DNA from: Silicimonas sp.
GTDB lineage: Bacteria; Pseudomonadota; Alphaproteobacteria; Rhodobacterales; Rhodobacteraceae
Direction: 5' to 3'
Assembly: GCA_022819605.1 (NCBI GenBank)
Contig: JAJEGW010000032.1
Coordinates: 1-64,000 of the forward strand
Length of the DNA stretch: 64,000 nt
A program made the translations under genes and the position numbers. Of the stretch, positions 37,775-46,607 are shown piece after piece (position 1 is the stretch's first letter; every line of letters begins with the position of its first letter). The notes under the pieces are model-generated. The model saw only the letters and a list, made by a program, of their open reading frames with translations, had not been told where the DNA came from and ran no database searches.

Positions 37775-39343
37775 TCAGCGCCGCCAGCGAATGTCACCAA
37801 GAATCTCTCGTGCCGCATTATGCCCGGGCACGGCCGAAACCGCCCCCCCCGGATGCGTCGACGCCCCGCACTGGTAAAGGCCCTGAATCGGAGAGCGGTA
37901 GTCGGCATAACGCGGTACCGGTCTCATGAAGAACAACTGGTCGAGCGTCAGTTCCCCATGCTGGCTATTGCCACCAGGCAAGTTGATGTCGGCTTCTATG
38001 TCCTTGGGCGTGATCAACTTGTGGTCGATGACGCTGTCCGAGAACCCTGGCGCATAGCGATCCATGACCGCAAGCGCGTTCTTCACCAATTGCGGCCCTT
38101 CGCGGTCCCAATCCGAGTTGCGCAACTCGTAAGGTGTCACGCCTCCCTGGAAGACAACCACGTGCTTGCCTTCGGGCGCGAGCGTCGGATCCGTGTAGCT
38201 TGGCACGTTCGGACTCAGGAACGGTTCCTGACTGTACCAGCCGAACTTTGCGTCGTGAAACGCGCGCTCCAGGAACTCCGGCGTTGGGCAGATGTGGCAA
38301 TAGGCAGGATATTCCACTCCGGTTCTTTCTTGAGAGAACCCCTTGTACCGAGGCAGCCGGTCAACCGCGCAAAGCAGCTTGAAACTCATGCCACGAGATC
38401 GGAAGCCCCTGATATCATCCACGAAGTCCTCGGGCAGATGCGCTTCGTCGACCATGTCAAGAAACGTCCGCTTGGCGTTGGCATTGGACACGATGCGCGC
38501 TGCCTCAATCTCCTCTCCCGAACGCAAGCGCACTCCGCAAGCCCTGCCATCCCGGATGAGCACCTTCTCGACCCAGGCGTCGCAGCGCACGACCATCCCA
38601 TGCGCCTCTCCGCTGGCTTTCAGCGCATCCGCGATCGCCCCCATCCCGCCCTTGCAGAACGACATGCCCGTTTGCCCGATCAAGTGGGTGACCAGATAGA
38701 ATGCCGTCCCAGGACTGTAAGGTCCGACATTTCCGCCGATCGTCGCCCAGAACATGAACTTGGCCTTGACGAGGTCGTTTTCGAACCACCGGCTGACGTA
38801 GTCATGGGCGCTCATAGACAGTGCCCGAACCAGGTTGTACGTCTCCTTCTCCGCATTGCGATACCGCCAGGCAAATCGCGCGGTCTTCCAGAGGCCGATG
38901 GGATCCATGCGGAAGGGATTGACCGGAGTCTCGAGTTGCAGCCGACGCAGAACATCGATCGTCGACTGAAGCCGTTCGAAAAACTTTGGGTAGTTCTCGG
39001 CATCTTGCGCGGAGAATCGTGCAATCTGTTCGCGGGTCTTCACGGGATCCTTGGAAAAGACGATGCCGTCATCCTCGGTCGGGTTGAAGACGTTGGGTTG
39101 CGGGAAATACTCCAACCCGTATTTTTTGAGCTCCAGTTCCTCAATCACTTTTGGATGCATCTGGCCAAAAATGAAGGAATAGGTAGAGGCCCGGAAGCCT
39201 GGAGAAAACTCTTCCGTGACACTAGCGCCGCCCACATAAGGCTTCTGCTCCAGCACCAGCACCGTCTTCCCTGCCCGCGCCAGATAAGCACCGCAAGTCA
39301 GCCCGTTGTGGCCGGCTCCGATTATGATGGCGTCGTAGCTCAC
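37775..39343 (-). CDS. NAD(P)/FAD-dependent oxidoreductase of the phytoene desaturase (CrtI) type
   Basis: A 522-residue flavoprotein. It begins with the dinucleotide motif DAIIIGAGHNGLTCGAYLARAG and GGASVTEEFSPGFRAST, and ends with the second FAD-contact YQCGASTHPGGAVSAVPGHNAA, the CrtI-type C-terminal signature. Such proteins (also called all-trans-retinol-saturase-like or PYROXD2-like) desaturate or oxidise hydrophobic or ring substrates. No carotenoid genes are present, so a role in the catabolic operon is more likely. GTG start overlaps the crotonase stop (GTGA); the frame is open much further upstream but only as the antiparallel shadow of that gene. Confidence 0.85.
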   Translation of the reverse strand: MSYDAIIIGAGHNGLTCGAYLARAGKTVLVLEQKPYVGGASVTEEFSPGFRASTYSFIFGQMHPKVIEELELKKYGLEYFPQPNVFNPTEDDGIVFSKDPVKTREQIARFSAQDAENYPKFFERLQSTIDVLRRLQLETPVNPFRMDPIGLWKTARFAWRYRNAEKETYNLVRALSMSAHDYVSRWFENDLVKAKFMFWATIGGNVGPYSPGTAFYLVTHLIGQTGMSFCKGGMGAIADALKASGEAHGMVVRCDAWVEKVLIRDGRACGVRLRSGEEIEAARIVSNANAKRTFLDMVDEAHLPEDFVDDIRGFRSRGMSFKLLCAVDRLPRYKGFSQERTGVEYPAYCHICPTPEFLERAFHDAKFGWYSQEPFLSPNVPSYTDPTLAPEGKHVVVFQGGVTPYELRNSDWDREGPQLVKNALAVMDRYAPGFSDSVIDHKLITPKDIEADINLPGGNSQHGELTLDQLFFMRPVPRYADYRSPIQGLYQCGASTHPGGAVSAVPGHNAAREILGDIRWRR

Positions 39344-40128
39344 TTGCCCTTGAATTCCGGCTTGCGCTTCTCGACAAACGCGCGGAGCCCCTCTTTCCGG
39401 TCTTCGGAAAACATCAAGAGCGCCGACAGATCGCCTCCTTCGACCAGTGCCTCGTCGAAATTCTGTCTGCCTGCGCGATTGATCGCCTGCTTGATCGCCA
39501 TCACGGACAACGGAGCCGACACGGCAATCTCCTCCGCGACCTCGAGTGCCTTGGCTATGGCCTCTCCCCTTGGCGTCACATGATTGAGGAGGCCCAGCGC
39601 CAATGCCTCCTCCGCCTCGATCCGTCGCCCGGTATAGGCCAGTTCCCTTGCCTTGCGCTCGCCCACTGCCCGGGTCAGCGACCAGGCACCGCCGAGGATC
39701 GGGAAGAGCCCCAGCCTCGCTTCGGTCAACCCCAGCTTGGCAGTTTCCGAGCCCACGATGAAATCGCAGCGCAGCGCGATTTCGAGACCGCCGCCAAGGG
39801 CATAGCCCTCTACCGCCGCGATCACTGGCTTTGTGAAGCGCGAAAGGAAGCGCATGAATTCGTGCCAGACGCCCTGAGTGTGGCGATGGCGGTATTTCTC
39901 GAACGCGTCCATGCCCGCCGCCGCTGTACCCTTCACGTCGCCGCCTGCGCAGAACGCTTGTTCGTCCCCCGTCAGCACGACAACTGCAATTGACTTGTCC
40001 TGCTCCCAAGCCGCCATCGCCGCGCGGGTTTCCGACAGCATTGCATCCGTCAACGCATTGCGCACCTCTGGCCGGTTGAATCGGATGATGCCTGCCGCAC
40101 CTTGGGTTGCCGTCAGGATCTCAGACAT
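39340..40128 (-). CDS. Enoyl-CoA hydratase/isomerase (crotonase family)
   Basis: A 262-residue crotonase. The oxyanion-hole motif FCAGGDVKG is at about 59-67 and GYALGGGLEIALRCD at about 109-122. Both general acid/base glutamates of hydratases are kept: E116 (GGGLEIAL) and E136 (GLTEARLGLFP). In the context of the NDP-forming CoA ligase and aldehyde dehydrogenase in the same operon, it could act as a hydratase/lyase removing acetyl-CoA from a hydroxycinnamoyl-CoA, as FerB does; plain enoyl-CoA hydration is the alternative. It overlaps the tautomerase gene by eight bases and the oxidoreductase gene by four. Confidence 0.88.
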   Translation of the reverse strand: MSEILTATQGAAGIIRFNRPEVRNALTDAMLSETRAAMAAWEQDKSIAVVVLTGDEQAFCAGGDVKGTAAAGMDAFEKYRHRHTQGVWHEFMRFLSRFTKPVIAAVEGYALGGGLEIALRCDFIVGSETAKLGLTEARLGLFPILGGAWSLTRAVGERKARELAYTGRRIEAEEALALGLLNHVTPRGEAIAKALEVAEEIAVSAPLSVMAIKQAINRAGRQNFDEALVEGGDLSALLMFSEDRKEGLRAFVEKRKPEFKGK

Positions 40129-40321
40129 GCCCGCTTCCGCGCAAGCTCACCGGATTGCCGCCCACAGCGTAGTCGCCGTCCTGGACCTCGTTTATGTAGA
40201 CACGCACCTGCCGAGGGTCCGCCCCGAGGACGTCGACAACCGCATCCGTAAGCCGCGACATAAGCTCTTGCTTCACTTCGGATTGTCGACCTTCGATGAT
40301 TGTCACGCTCACTATTGCCAT
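40121..40321 (-). CDS. 4-oxalocrotonate tautomerase family protein with Ala in place of the catalytic N-terminal Pro
   Basis: A 66-residue small tautomerase, MAIVSVTIIEGRQSEVKQEL followed by a conserved-looking VVDVLGADPRQVRVYINEV. In the family the residue after Met is Pro, whose free amine is the general base; here it is Ala. The strong AGGAG site eight bases upstream fixes this ATG, and no in-frame alternative start would give an N-terminal Pro. The two other usual catalytic side chains, an Arg near 39 (RQVRVYINE), are kept. Activity may be altered or the protein may have another role. It overlaps the crotonase gene and follows the SDR gene by 79 bases. Confidence 0.82.
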   Translation of the reverse strand: MAIVSVTIIEGRQSEVKQELMSRLTDAVVDVLGADPRQVRVYINEVQDGDYAVGGNPVSLRGSGHV

Positions 40322-40400
40322 TTCCCGGCTCCTCTCGGCGGGCAAGGGAATTTTGAAACTTCCCGGCAAAGCCCTTCGAAGCAATTCGTTCTCGGAGTCA

Positions 40401-41159
40401 TTAATGGATCACCCCACCGCCATCGACCCCAAGCGACTGGCCGGTGACAAATCCTGCCTGATCGCTAAGGAAAAACGCACACGGTCCGACCAGGTCTTCC
40501 GGCACCTGGTTTCGTGCCAGCGACCGGCTGGCCGCAATTTCAGGCGCACGTTCCGCAATGCCCTCGCGGGCAAGCACGCCTTCGCTCATCGTCAGGCCCG
40601 GCGCGACGGTGTTGACCCGTATGTTCTTCGAGCCAAGTTCGCGGATCAGGGATCGGGTCATCGCCAGCACCGCGCCCTTTGACGCATCGTAGTGCAGCAT
40701 CCCGGGAAACCCATGAAAGATCCGATTCGTCGCGATCATCACGATTGACCCCCCGCCCGCACGCACCATGGCCGGGACCGCCGCGCGGGAACAAAGCCAG
40801 GGACCTTTCACGTTGACCGCCATGACCCTGTCCCAAAGCTCGGGCTCGATCTCGTCTTGCATGGCAATCGGAAGCGTCGCAAACAGTGCCGCGTTGTTGA
40901 CCAATCCGTCCAGTCCGCCAAAAGCCTTCTCTGCCGCCGCCACCATTCGCTCGCAATCGGCGAGCTCCGTCACGTCCGCCTTCACGCCCAGGGCCTCGCC
41001 GCCCTGGTCCCGAACTCGCTGCGCGGCCGGTTCAGGATCCGCGACATCACTCAGCACGACCTTTGCGCCCATTCCAGCAAACCCTTCCGCCAGCGCCGCG
41101 CCAATTCCTTGAGCCGCGCCGGTCACGACGATGCGCTTGCCATTGAGAAGTCTACCCAT
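40401..41159 (-). CDS. Short-chain dehydrogenase/reductase (SDR)
   Basis: A 252-residue classical SDR. The cofactor glycine motif TGAAQGIGAALA is at about 13-24, an acidic LSDVAD after strand 2 favours NAD, NNAA at 88-91, and the active site Y157-x-x-x-K161 (HYDASKGAV). The catalytic Ser position reads ATN, with Thr144 instead. Ends SLGVDGGGVIH as in many 3-hydroxy-acid or alcohol dehydrogenases. The start overlaps the stop of the aldehyde dehydrogenase gene by eight bases. A likely role is oxidation of a hydroxyl intermediate in the operon's pathway. Confidence 0.87.
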   Translation of the reverse strand: MGRLLNGKRIVVTGAAQGIGAALAEGFAGMGAKVVLSDVADPEPAAQRVRDQGGEALGVKADVTELADCERMVAAAEKAFGGLDGLVNNAALFATLPIAMQDEIEPELWDRVMAVNVKGPWLCSRAAVPAMVRAGGGSIVMIATNRIFHGFPGMLHYDASKGAVLAMTRSLIRELGSKNIRVNTVAPGLTMSEGVLAREGIAERAPEIAASRSLARNQVPEDLVGPCAFFLSDQAGFVTGQSLGVDGGGVIH

Positions 41160-42570
41160 GTGCAATCACCGTTGTCTTGGTCTGCGTGTAGTTCATCCAT
41201 GAATGCATGCCCCCCTCGCGTCCGATGCCCGACGCCTTGTAGCCACCGAAGGGCGCGTTCAATTCACGCTGGAAGATTGAATTCACCATCATCGTTCCTG
41301 CGCGCACCGCCTTCGAGACGCGCATTGCTCGTCCAACGTCCCGCGTCCAGATGTAGCCCGCGAGCCCATGCTCACTGTCGTTGGCCAGCGCTATTGCTTC
41401 TGCCTCGTCGAAAAAGGTCCTGAACGCGACAACGGGCCCGAAGACCTCTTCCCGCCAAAGCGCACAATCGGTCGAAGCAACCTCCACTGCCCCAGGCGTG
41501 ATAAAGAAGCCCTCGCCATGGACTTCCCCGCCAAAGATCCTCTCGCCGTTCGAAGCATCGTAATATGAGGCCACTCGGTCACGGTGCGCTCTCGAGATCA
41601 TCGGTCCCACGATTATTCCGTCGTCGCGTGGATTGCCCACCTTGAGGCCTTGTGCGGCGCTGGCAAATGCATCCCGGAACTCCTCCGCAATGCGCTCATG
41701 AACCAGCACGCGTGTGCCGTTCAGGCATGCTTCGCCATTGTTGCCGTAGGCCGACATCACGGCGCCCCGGACGGCCGCGGGGATATCTGCATCGTCAAAG
41801 ACAATTGTTGCCGACTTGCCGCCAAGCTCGGTCACGCAAGGCAAGTGCCGTCGCGCCGCTGCCTCGGCGACCGCAGCACCGCCAAAGTGCCCGCCTGTGA
41901 AGGAGATCATGTCGATGCCCGGCGCATCGGCAAGCGCCGCCCCCACAGTCGACCCGCTCCCGTTCACGACATTCAGGACACCGTCCGGCAATCCGGCTCC
42001 GTTGATCAGTTCCGCCAGCCGTTGAGTGACCATGGGGGTCATCTCCGACGGCTTCCAGACCACTGAATTTCCCGCCGCGAGCGCGGGCGCGACCTTCACG
42101 GTCGAAAGCGCAACCGGCACGTTCCAGGGCGTGAACATCGCACAGACGCCAATCGGTTCCTGTTCGACAATCGTGGTTGCACCTGCCGTCTGGCCGTGAA
42201 CCTGCCCTGCAACAGTCGTCATAAAATCCGAAAAATAGTCGAACCAGGCTGCGCCGATGCCAAGCTGGCCGCGCACGGCGGCCGGGGTGACCCCGGCCTC
42301 TGCCACCTGCAGCTCCACGATCTCGACCGACGCTGCGCGGATCGCGGCCGCGGCTTTGCGCAGCACCGCCTGCCGCTCAGCAATCGGTGCACGGAACCAC
42401 TCGCCTGCCTCGAAGGCGCGCTCTGCCGCTTCGACCGCCTCGCCGACCTGGCTTTCGCTCGCTTCGCTAAGCGTGGCGATAACCTTGCCTGTCGACGGAT
42501 CAAGGTCGTCGATCGACGTGCCTGCGCCAGCAACATTGCGACCATCGATGAAGTTCAGAATCTCCGTCAT
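41152..42570 (-). CDS. NAD(P)-dependent aldehyde dehydrogenase
   Basis: A 472-residue ALDH. The Asn of FTPWNVPVAL (N150), the cofactor Lys of VVWKPSEMTP (K173), catalytic Glu E248 (VTELGGKSA) and nucleophile C282 (YGNNGEACLNGTRV) are all in place, with FTGGHFGG for the cofactor turn. In the operon next to a FerA-type CoA ligase and crotonase, the expected substrate is an aromatic aldehyde (vanillin dehydrogenase/LigV role); a role as semialdehyde dehydrogenase remains possible. Three bases separate it from the CoA ligase gene. Confidence 0.92.
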   Translation of the reverse strand: MTEILNFIDGRNVAGAGTSIDDLDPSTGKVIATLSEASESQVGEAVEAAERAFEAGEWFRAPIAERQAVLRKAAAAIRAASVEIVELQVAEAGVTPAAVRGQLGIGAAWFDYFSDFMTTVAGQVHGQTAGATTIVEQEPIGVCAMFTPWNVPVALSTVKVAPALAAGNSVVWKPSEMTPMVTQRLAELINGAGLPDGVLNVVNGSGSTVGAALADAPGIDMISFTGGHFGGAAVAEAAARRHLPCVTELGGKSATIVFDDADIPAAVRGAVMSAYGNNGEACLNGTRVLVHERIAEEFRDAFASAAQGLKVGNPRDDGIIVGPMISRAHRDRVASYYDASNGERIFGGEVHGEGFFITPGAVEVASTDCALWREEVFGPVVAFRTFFDEAEAIALANDSEHGLAGYIWTRDVGRAMRVSKAVRAGTMMVNSIFQRELNAPFGGYKASGIGREGGMHSWMNYTQTKTTVIAHG

Positions 42571-42573
42571 GCC

Positions 42574-44640
42574 TCAACCTCGCGATACTGCCAAATCGAC
42601 GCCAATCGCGCCCTTTTCCATCACGATCAAGGGATTGATTTCCAGCGAAGGCAACCCCGGCGCGGCTTCGGACAGGCGCAGCACGACGTCCACCAACGCC
42701 GCACGGTCCATGGCGGGGTTGCCGCGCCAGCCGCCTAGCATCCGCGCCGCCCGCGTCGCATCAATTATCGCTTCGGCATCCTGGCGCTCGATCGGCGTCT
42801 TGCGATAGCTGAGATCCTCGTGCAGCTCGCACATCGTCCCTCCTGAACCTGCAAAGACCAGCGGGCCAAAGTTCGGATCCTGCCTGACGCCGATCAGCAT
42901 CTCCACCCCGTTCAGCATCTCCTGAGCGATGATTGAGAGCCCGGGGTGAGCCGCCTCATGTTCGGCAGCGCGAGCGGCAAGAGAGGCAAAGGCCCGCCGG
43001 ACCGCCCCTTCGTCCGAAAGACCCGTCGCAACGCCTGCAAGTTCGGTTCGATGCTGCAGGCTGGGCGCCGAAAGCTTCATCGCGATTTGCCCGTGCTCGC
43101 GCAACGCTTCCAGGGCGTCTTCGACGGAAGCCACCGGAATCTCGTCCGCCAACGCAATGCCGGCGCCGGCCAAGGCAGCCCGCGTATCTGCCGCGCGCTC
43201 GCTTGCCGCCACAGGGGCGCTCTCCACCTTGGCAAATGCGCGCCCGGCCCTCACCAGCTTTGCGATTGCCAGGGTCGCCACGGTCGGGTCGTCAAAGACT
43301 GCGACGCCGGCCTGCACCAGCTCTTTCCGGTCATCGTCGTGAAAGTTCCCCGCAATCGCCACCAGCTGGTCCGAGTTTCCGTTTGGCAGGTCGAGAAGCT
43401 GGGGCATGATGTCTCCGCGCGTGCGCGGCACCAGCGGAACGTGGCTGATATAGCCCACCACCACCGGCTGGCCACGCTCGGTTCCCCATTTCAGGTGACC
43501 GCCGGTTATGGCCATGTTGCTCATCGACGGAGCGGAAATGTCGATCGGGTTGCGATCGTTGACAAATGGGTTCGCTGCCTTCAACTCCGCCAGCGCGGAT
43601 TCCGGGTAGTCAGGCAGTTCCAGCCCGGCCGAGGCCGCCGCATCGGAGATCATCACTGCACCGCCACCCGAAACCGACACCGCCGCGACCTTGTTCGAGG
43701 TCGGAACCACGCCCGCATTGCAGGCCGCTGCCAGATCAATGAGTTCATTGATCGACCGCGCACGCAACACGCCGTATTGCGCAAATACGTCTTCGACCAG
43801 TTGATCCTCAACATACATCGCCGCGGTGTGCCCCGCTGCCGCGACTCCGCCCAGAGGCGTCGTGCCCACCTTGAGAATCGCTACGGGCTTCCCGGCTGCC
43901 CGGGCCAGTTCCAGCGCCTGGACGAGCTTTAGCCCGCGACCGGCATCTTCCATGTAGACGGCGATGGTCTTGGTGGCGTCATCCGTCGCGTAGTAGGCAA
44001 TTGCATCGGCCACATCGATATCGGCCTGGTTTCCGGTGGAAATCCAGTTCGCCAGCCCCAAGCCTCGATCACGCAGCTGTGCAAACATCTGGATGCCTAC
44101 AGCGCCCGACTGGCTTGCCACCGACAATGTTCCAACCTCGGGCCAGCCGTTGCCGTTGTGATGTTCCGGTGCGGAGGAGAAACTCGCCACGAATCCCGAG
44201 GTCAGCGACATGACACCCATGCAGTTCGGACCGACCATTCGCATCCCGTGCGCTCGCACGATATCCAGAAGCTCCTGCTGCTGCGCCGCGCCCGCATCCC
44301 CGGCTTCCGCGAATTGCGCACCGTAGACGATGGCGGCCTTCGCGCCCTTCTCGCCTGCCGCGACCAGGCTTTCCTTCACTTGGGCTGCCGGCACCGCGAT
44401 CACGGCGATGTCCGGCGCTTCCGGCAAATCAGCGACCGTGGCGAAGGCTGGAACTCCCTGTACCACGTCGCTGTTCGCATTAACGGGATAGAGGCGTCCC
44501 TTGTAGCCCCGCTCGAGGCAGAACTTCAGCGCCCGCCCGCCGAACTTCATCGGATTGGTCGAGGCTCCGACGATTGTCGCGCTTGCGGGTGCGAAGCACA
44601 TGGCGAGCTTTGCCGCCTCGGAACGGTCGAGCTCGATCAT
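42574..44640 (-). CDS. NDP-forming acyl-CoA synthetase (FerA/Acs-Pat-like)
   Basis: A 688-residue fused CoA ligase. The N-terminal CoA-binding domain begins after FAPASATIVGASTNPMKFGGR; the middle ligase-CoA domains hold the phospho-His region (GHTAAMYVEDQLVEDVF), and the last about 220 residues are the ATP-grasp domain (VASVEDALEALREHGQIAMKLSAPSLQHRTELAGVATGL, FGPLVFAGSGG). Sphingobium FerA (feruloyl-CoA synthetase) is of this unusual type, unlike the AMP-forming Fcs enzymes. Start at MIELDRSEAAK overlaps the preceding gene by four bases (ATGA); an earlier Met is inside that gene. Substrate is inferred only from the neighbours. Confidence 0.87.
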   Translation of the reverse strand: MIELDRSEAAKLAMCFAPASATIVGASTNPMKFGGRALKFCLERGYKGRLYPVNANSDVVQGVPAFATVADLPEAPDIAVIAVPAAQVKESLVAAGEKGAKAAIVYGAQFAEAGDAGAAQQQELLDIVRAHGMRMVGPNCMGVMSLTSGFVASFSSAPEHHNGNGWPEVGTLSVASQSGAVGIQMFAQLRDRGLGLANWISTGNQADIDVADAIAYYATDDATKTIAVYMEDAGRGLKLVQALELARAAGKPVAILKVGTTPLGGVAAAGHTAAMYVEDQLVEDVFAQYGVLRARSINELIDLAAACNAGVVPTSNKVAAVSVSGGGAVMISDAAASAGLELPDYPESALAELKAANPFVNDRNPIDISAPSMSNMAITGGHLKWGTERGQPVVVGYISHVPLVPRTRGDIMPQLLDLPNGNSDQLVAIAGNFHDDDRKELVQAGVAVFDDPTVATLAIAKLVRAGRAFAKVESAPVAASERAADTRAALAGAGIALADEIPVASVEDALEALREHGQIAMKLSAPSLQHRTELAGVATGLSDEGAVRRAFASLAARAAEHEAAHPGLSIIAQEMLNGVEMLIGVRQDPNFGPLVFAGSGGTMCELHEDLSYRKTPIERQDAEAIIDATRAARMLGGWRGNPAMDRAALVDVVLRLSEAAPGLPSLEINPLIVMEKGAIGVDLAVSRG

Positions 44641-46043
44641 GCCGCCTTCCGCGTGACCGAAAAAGCCTCGTTCACGAACCAAAGACCGCCGTGTTTCCGA
44701 AGCACGTCTTCCGTAATCTCCAGATATCGCCGCCCCTCGTGAATGGCTTCCTGTGCAAGCTCCTCCCGCACCTGCGCGAAATAGACGGCATTGTTGAACG
44801 CCGCCGACAGGGACTGCGTGCCGAGATTCTGCCCTTCGATCACGGGAAGCGTGTGCATGTCGAACCGGAAGAGCGCGTGGGTATCGGTCAATCCGGAGAC
44901 CGAAAACTCTTCGCCGGCCAGTGCCTTCCGGAATTCCCGGATCACGTCGTAGCGACTGATCATTGGTGCCTGATCGGGCCAGAGGCGCGAGATGATTTCA
45001 TGCGCCGGATCCTGCCCCAGTCCCTGGATCACCGTCATGCGGCCCCCGTCCGCCAGCCTGTCGAAGACTGGCCGCAGCACATGGTCTAGGCGGAATGTCA
45101 TCGTGTGGCTGTGCAGGTACGGGTGGTTGAGCAGCGCATAGTTGTAGCGCAGCGCCGCATCGCCAGGTTTGGGAAGGATGCGCCTCAATGCTTCCGCACG
45201 ATCCGCCCTGTAGATCGTCACCACCGAAGGCACAGCATAGACCGGCTGCGAGTTCTCTCCCTGGTGGATCAGCCACTCTCGGCTGAGTTCCCCATAGAGA
45301 CCTGCCACCTGTCCTTGAAAGTCGTATGTCCGGTTCCCGCTCAGCGCCACATCCCGCCAGACCACCTTTTCCGGGCTGTCGTCCGAACGCTTGGTGAAGT
45401 CCACGGCCTCACGCAGATACATGTTGGTCATCGCAAATGCCGAAAGAGGATGTTCCGCCAGCCGGTCCACAAGACGCCCCATGGTGTTGCGCAAGTCTTC
45501 AAGCCCACGCCCTTTCATTGCCACCAGAACCGGCACATCAGGATGCAGCGCATGTAGCGCGCGCAGCGTTCGGGTCAGGATGATGCCGTTGTCCATGGGC
45601 GTGTAGAGCAGGCGAAACCCGTCCTGGTCGGGAGAGATGTCGGCCAGTTCCGATGACACCCGGTCTGCCACCACCCAGCTTTCATTGGTGGTGTTGGCAA
45701 AGATGTGGAACCTTTGGCGCTGTTCGTGGAAAGCGAAGCTCCCCGGTGTCCGCACCGAACTTTCCCGGGAGATCAACTCCGCCATTTTTTCCGCGTTGGA
45801 GTCGGACTTCTTCCGCCTGGGGCGTCCGCGCAGCACGACTTCCCCTCGCTCTACCCGTGCCATGAAGTCATGCATCCGCCGTGAGGTCTCTTCCTCGATC
45901 CAGCTTCCGCTCGCGATCCGGCTGACGAGCTTGCCGTCATTGACTGCATGCCGCCCGAACGTGCTTTCCGCGATTCCGTGCCGGTCACAGAATTCGCGCA
46001 CCTCTTCCACAAGCGCGGCGATATCCTTGTCGATGGCCACCAA
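44637..46043 (-). CDS. Uncharacterised two-part protein: HTH-like N-terminus plus methyltransferase-like C-terminus
   Basis: A 468-residue protein I do not recognise by name. Residues 1-80 (LVEEVREFCDRHGIAESTFG, then RIASGSWIEEETSRRMHDF) resemble a helix-turn-helix domain, followed by a basic linker GRPRRKKSD. Residues about 130-468 have alternating strands and helices with a FRLLYTPMDNGIILTRTL start, a late LRPVFDRLADGGRMTVIQGLG and a C-terminal LWFVNEAFSVTRK, the order seen in SAM-dependent methyltransferases, though no clear motif I (GxGxG) is visible. It follows ridA after four bases and overlaps the CoA ligase gene. It could be the local regulator, an enzyme, or both. Confidence 0.7.
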   Translation of the reverse strand: MVAIDKDIAALVEEVREFCDRHGIAESTFGRHAVNDGKLVSRIASGSWIEEETSRRMHDFMARVERGEVVLRGRPRRKKSDSNAEKMAELISRESSVRTPGSFAFHEQRQRFHIFANTTNESWVVADRVSSELADISPDQDGFRLLYTPMDNGIILTRTLRALHALHPDVPVLVAMKGRGLEDLRNTMGRLVDRLAEHPLSAFAMTNMYLREAVDFTKRSDDSPEKVVWRDVALSGNRTYDFQGQVAGLYGELSREWLIHQGENSQPVYAVPSVVTIYRADRAEALRRILPKPGDAALRYNYALLNHPYLHSHTMTFRLDHVLRPVFDRLADGGRMTVIQGLGQDPAHEIISRLWPDQAPMISRYDVIREFRKALAGEEFSVSGLTDTHALFRFDMHTLPVIEGQNLGTQSLSAAFNNAVYFAQVREELAQEAIHEGRRYLEITEDVLRKHGGLWFVNEAFSVTRKAA

Positions 46044-46047
46044 TCCC

Positions 46048-46524
46048 CTAGTCCCCGATCAGGAAGATTCCCTCGACTTCCACCGGCTGCCGCTCAGCCA
46101 GGGTTGCCACTCCAACTGAAGAGCGGGCATGGCGACCAATCTCGGGTCCGAAAACTTCGTAGAACAGGTCGCTTGCGCCGTTCAACACCGCGTTAGGCTT
46201 TTCGAAATCCGGATGAGTATTGACCATTCCCAGGATCTTCACAACCTTTTCGACCCGGTCCAGGTCGCGCACATGATGCTTGATCGTCGCAATCATCTTC
46301 ACTGCCAACGCTCGCATGGTCGCACAGGCTTCCTCTGGGGTGACGTCCACGTCAACCTTGCCACGCCGTTTGACGCTGTCGTCCTCCAGCAGGGCCGCTC
46401 CATGGCCTGAAACATACAGCATCTTTCCCACCTGCACGGCAGAGGTCCTGTTCGGGCTTGGCAGCACCAATGGCGCGGGCAGCTCGATTCCCATCTCGGC
46501 AAGCTTCCTGTCGATTCGACCCAT
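46048..46524 (-). CDS. RidA/YjgF family protein (long form)
   Basis: A 158-residue member of the RidA superfamily, whose best-known members hydrolyse reactive enamines/imines. It begins MGRIDRKLAEMGIELPAPLV, then GKMLYVSGHGA and the C-terminal HARSSVGVATLAERQPVEVEGIF, where RidA has the ligand-binding Arg in the ARS-V turn. It is longer than RidA proper (about 130) and belongs to the group with a central insertion (KHHVRDLDRVEKVVKILGMV). First gene of the eight-gene operon. Its presence, with the isochorismatase, suggests that a nitrogen-containing intermediate occurs in the pathway. Confidence 0.85.
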   Translation of the reverse strand: MGRIDRKLAEMGIELPAPLVLPSPNRTSAVQVGKMLYVSGHGAALLEDDSVKRRGKVDVDVTPEEACATMRALAVKMIATIKHHVRDLDRVEKVVKILGMVNTHPDFEKPNAVLNGASDLFYEVFGPEIGRHARSSVGVATLAERQPVEVEGIFLIGD

Positions 46525-46556
46525 CTTTCCTCCAAGATCAATATTTCCCTTGCACC

Positions 46557-46580
46557 CTGCCCATTTTCTGCCCACTAGTA
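46557..46580. promoter_or_regulatory. Candidate operator in the divergent RidA/demethylase control region
   Basis: Two CTGCCCA copies start exactly 11 bases apart (one helical turn) and the second runs into CTAGTA (GCCCACTAG core). The region lies between two divergently transcribed units, 28-51 bases before the demethylase start and 33-56 before the ridA start. A strong AGGAGG ribosome-binding site for the demethylase follows at 46595-46600. Related motifs stand upstream of two other genes in the cluster. Confidence 0.45.
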
Positions 46581-46607
46581 AAGGAGAAAGAAACAGGAGG
46601 ACCGCGA

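Noticed and set aside
37820-39583. A 587-codon plus-strand open frame opposite the CrtI-like gene
   Set aside because: It is the antiparallel shadow of the oxidoreductase and crotonase genes, has no family motifs and an arginine/histidine-rich composition typical of such shadows.
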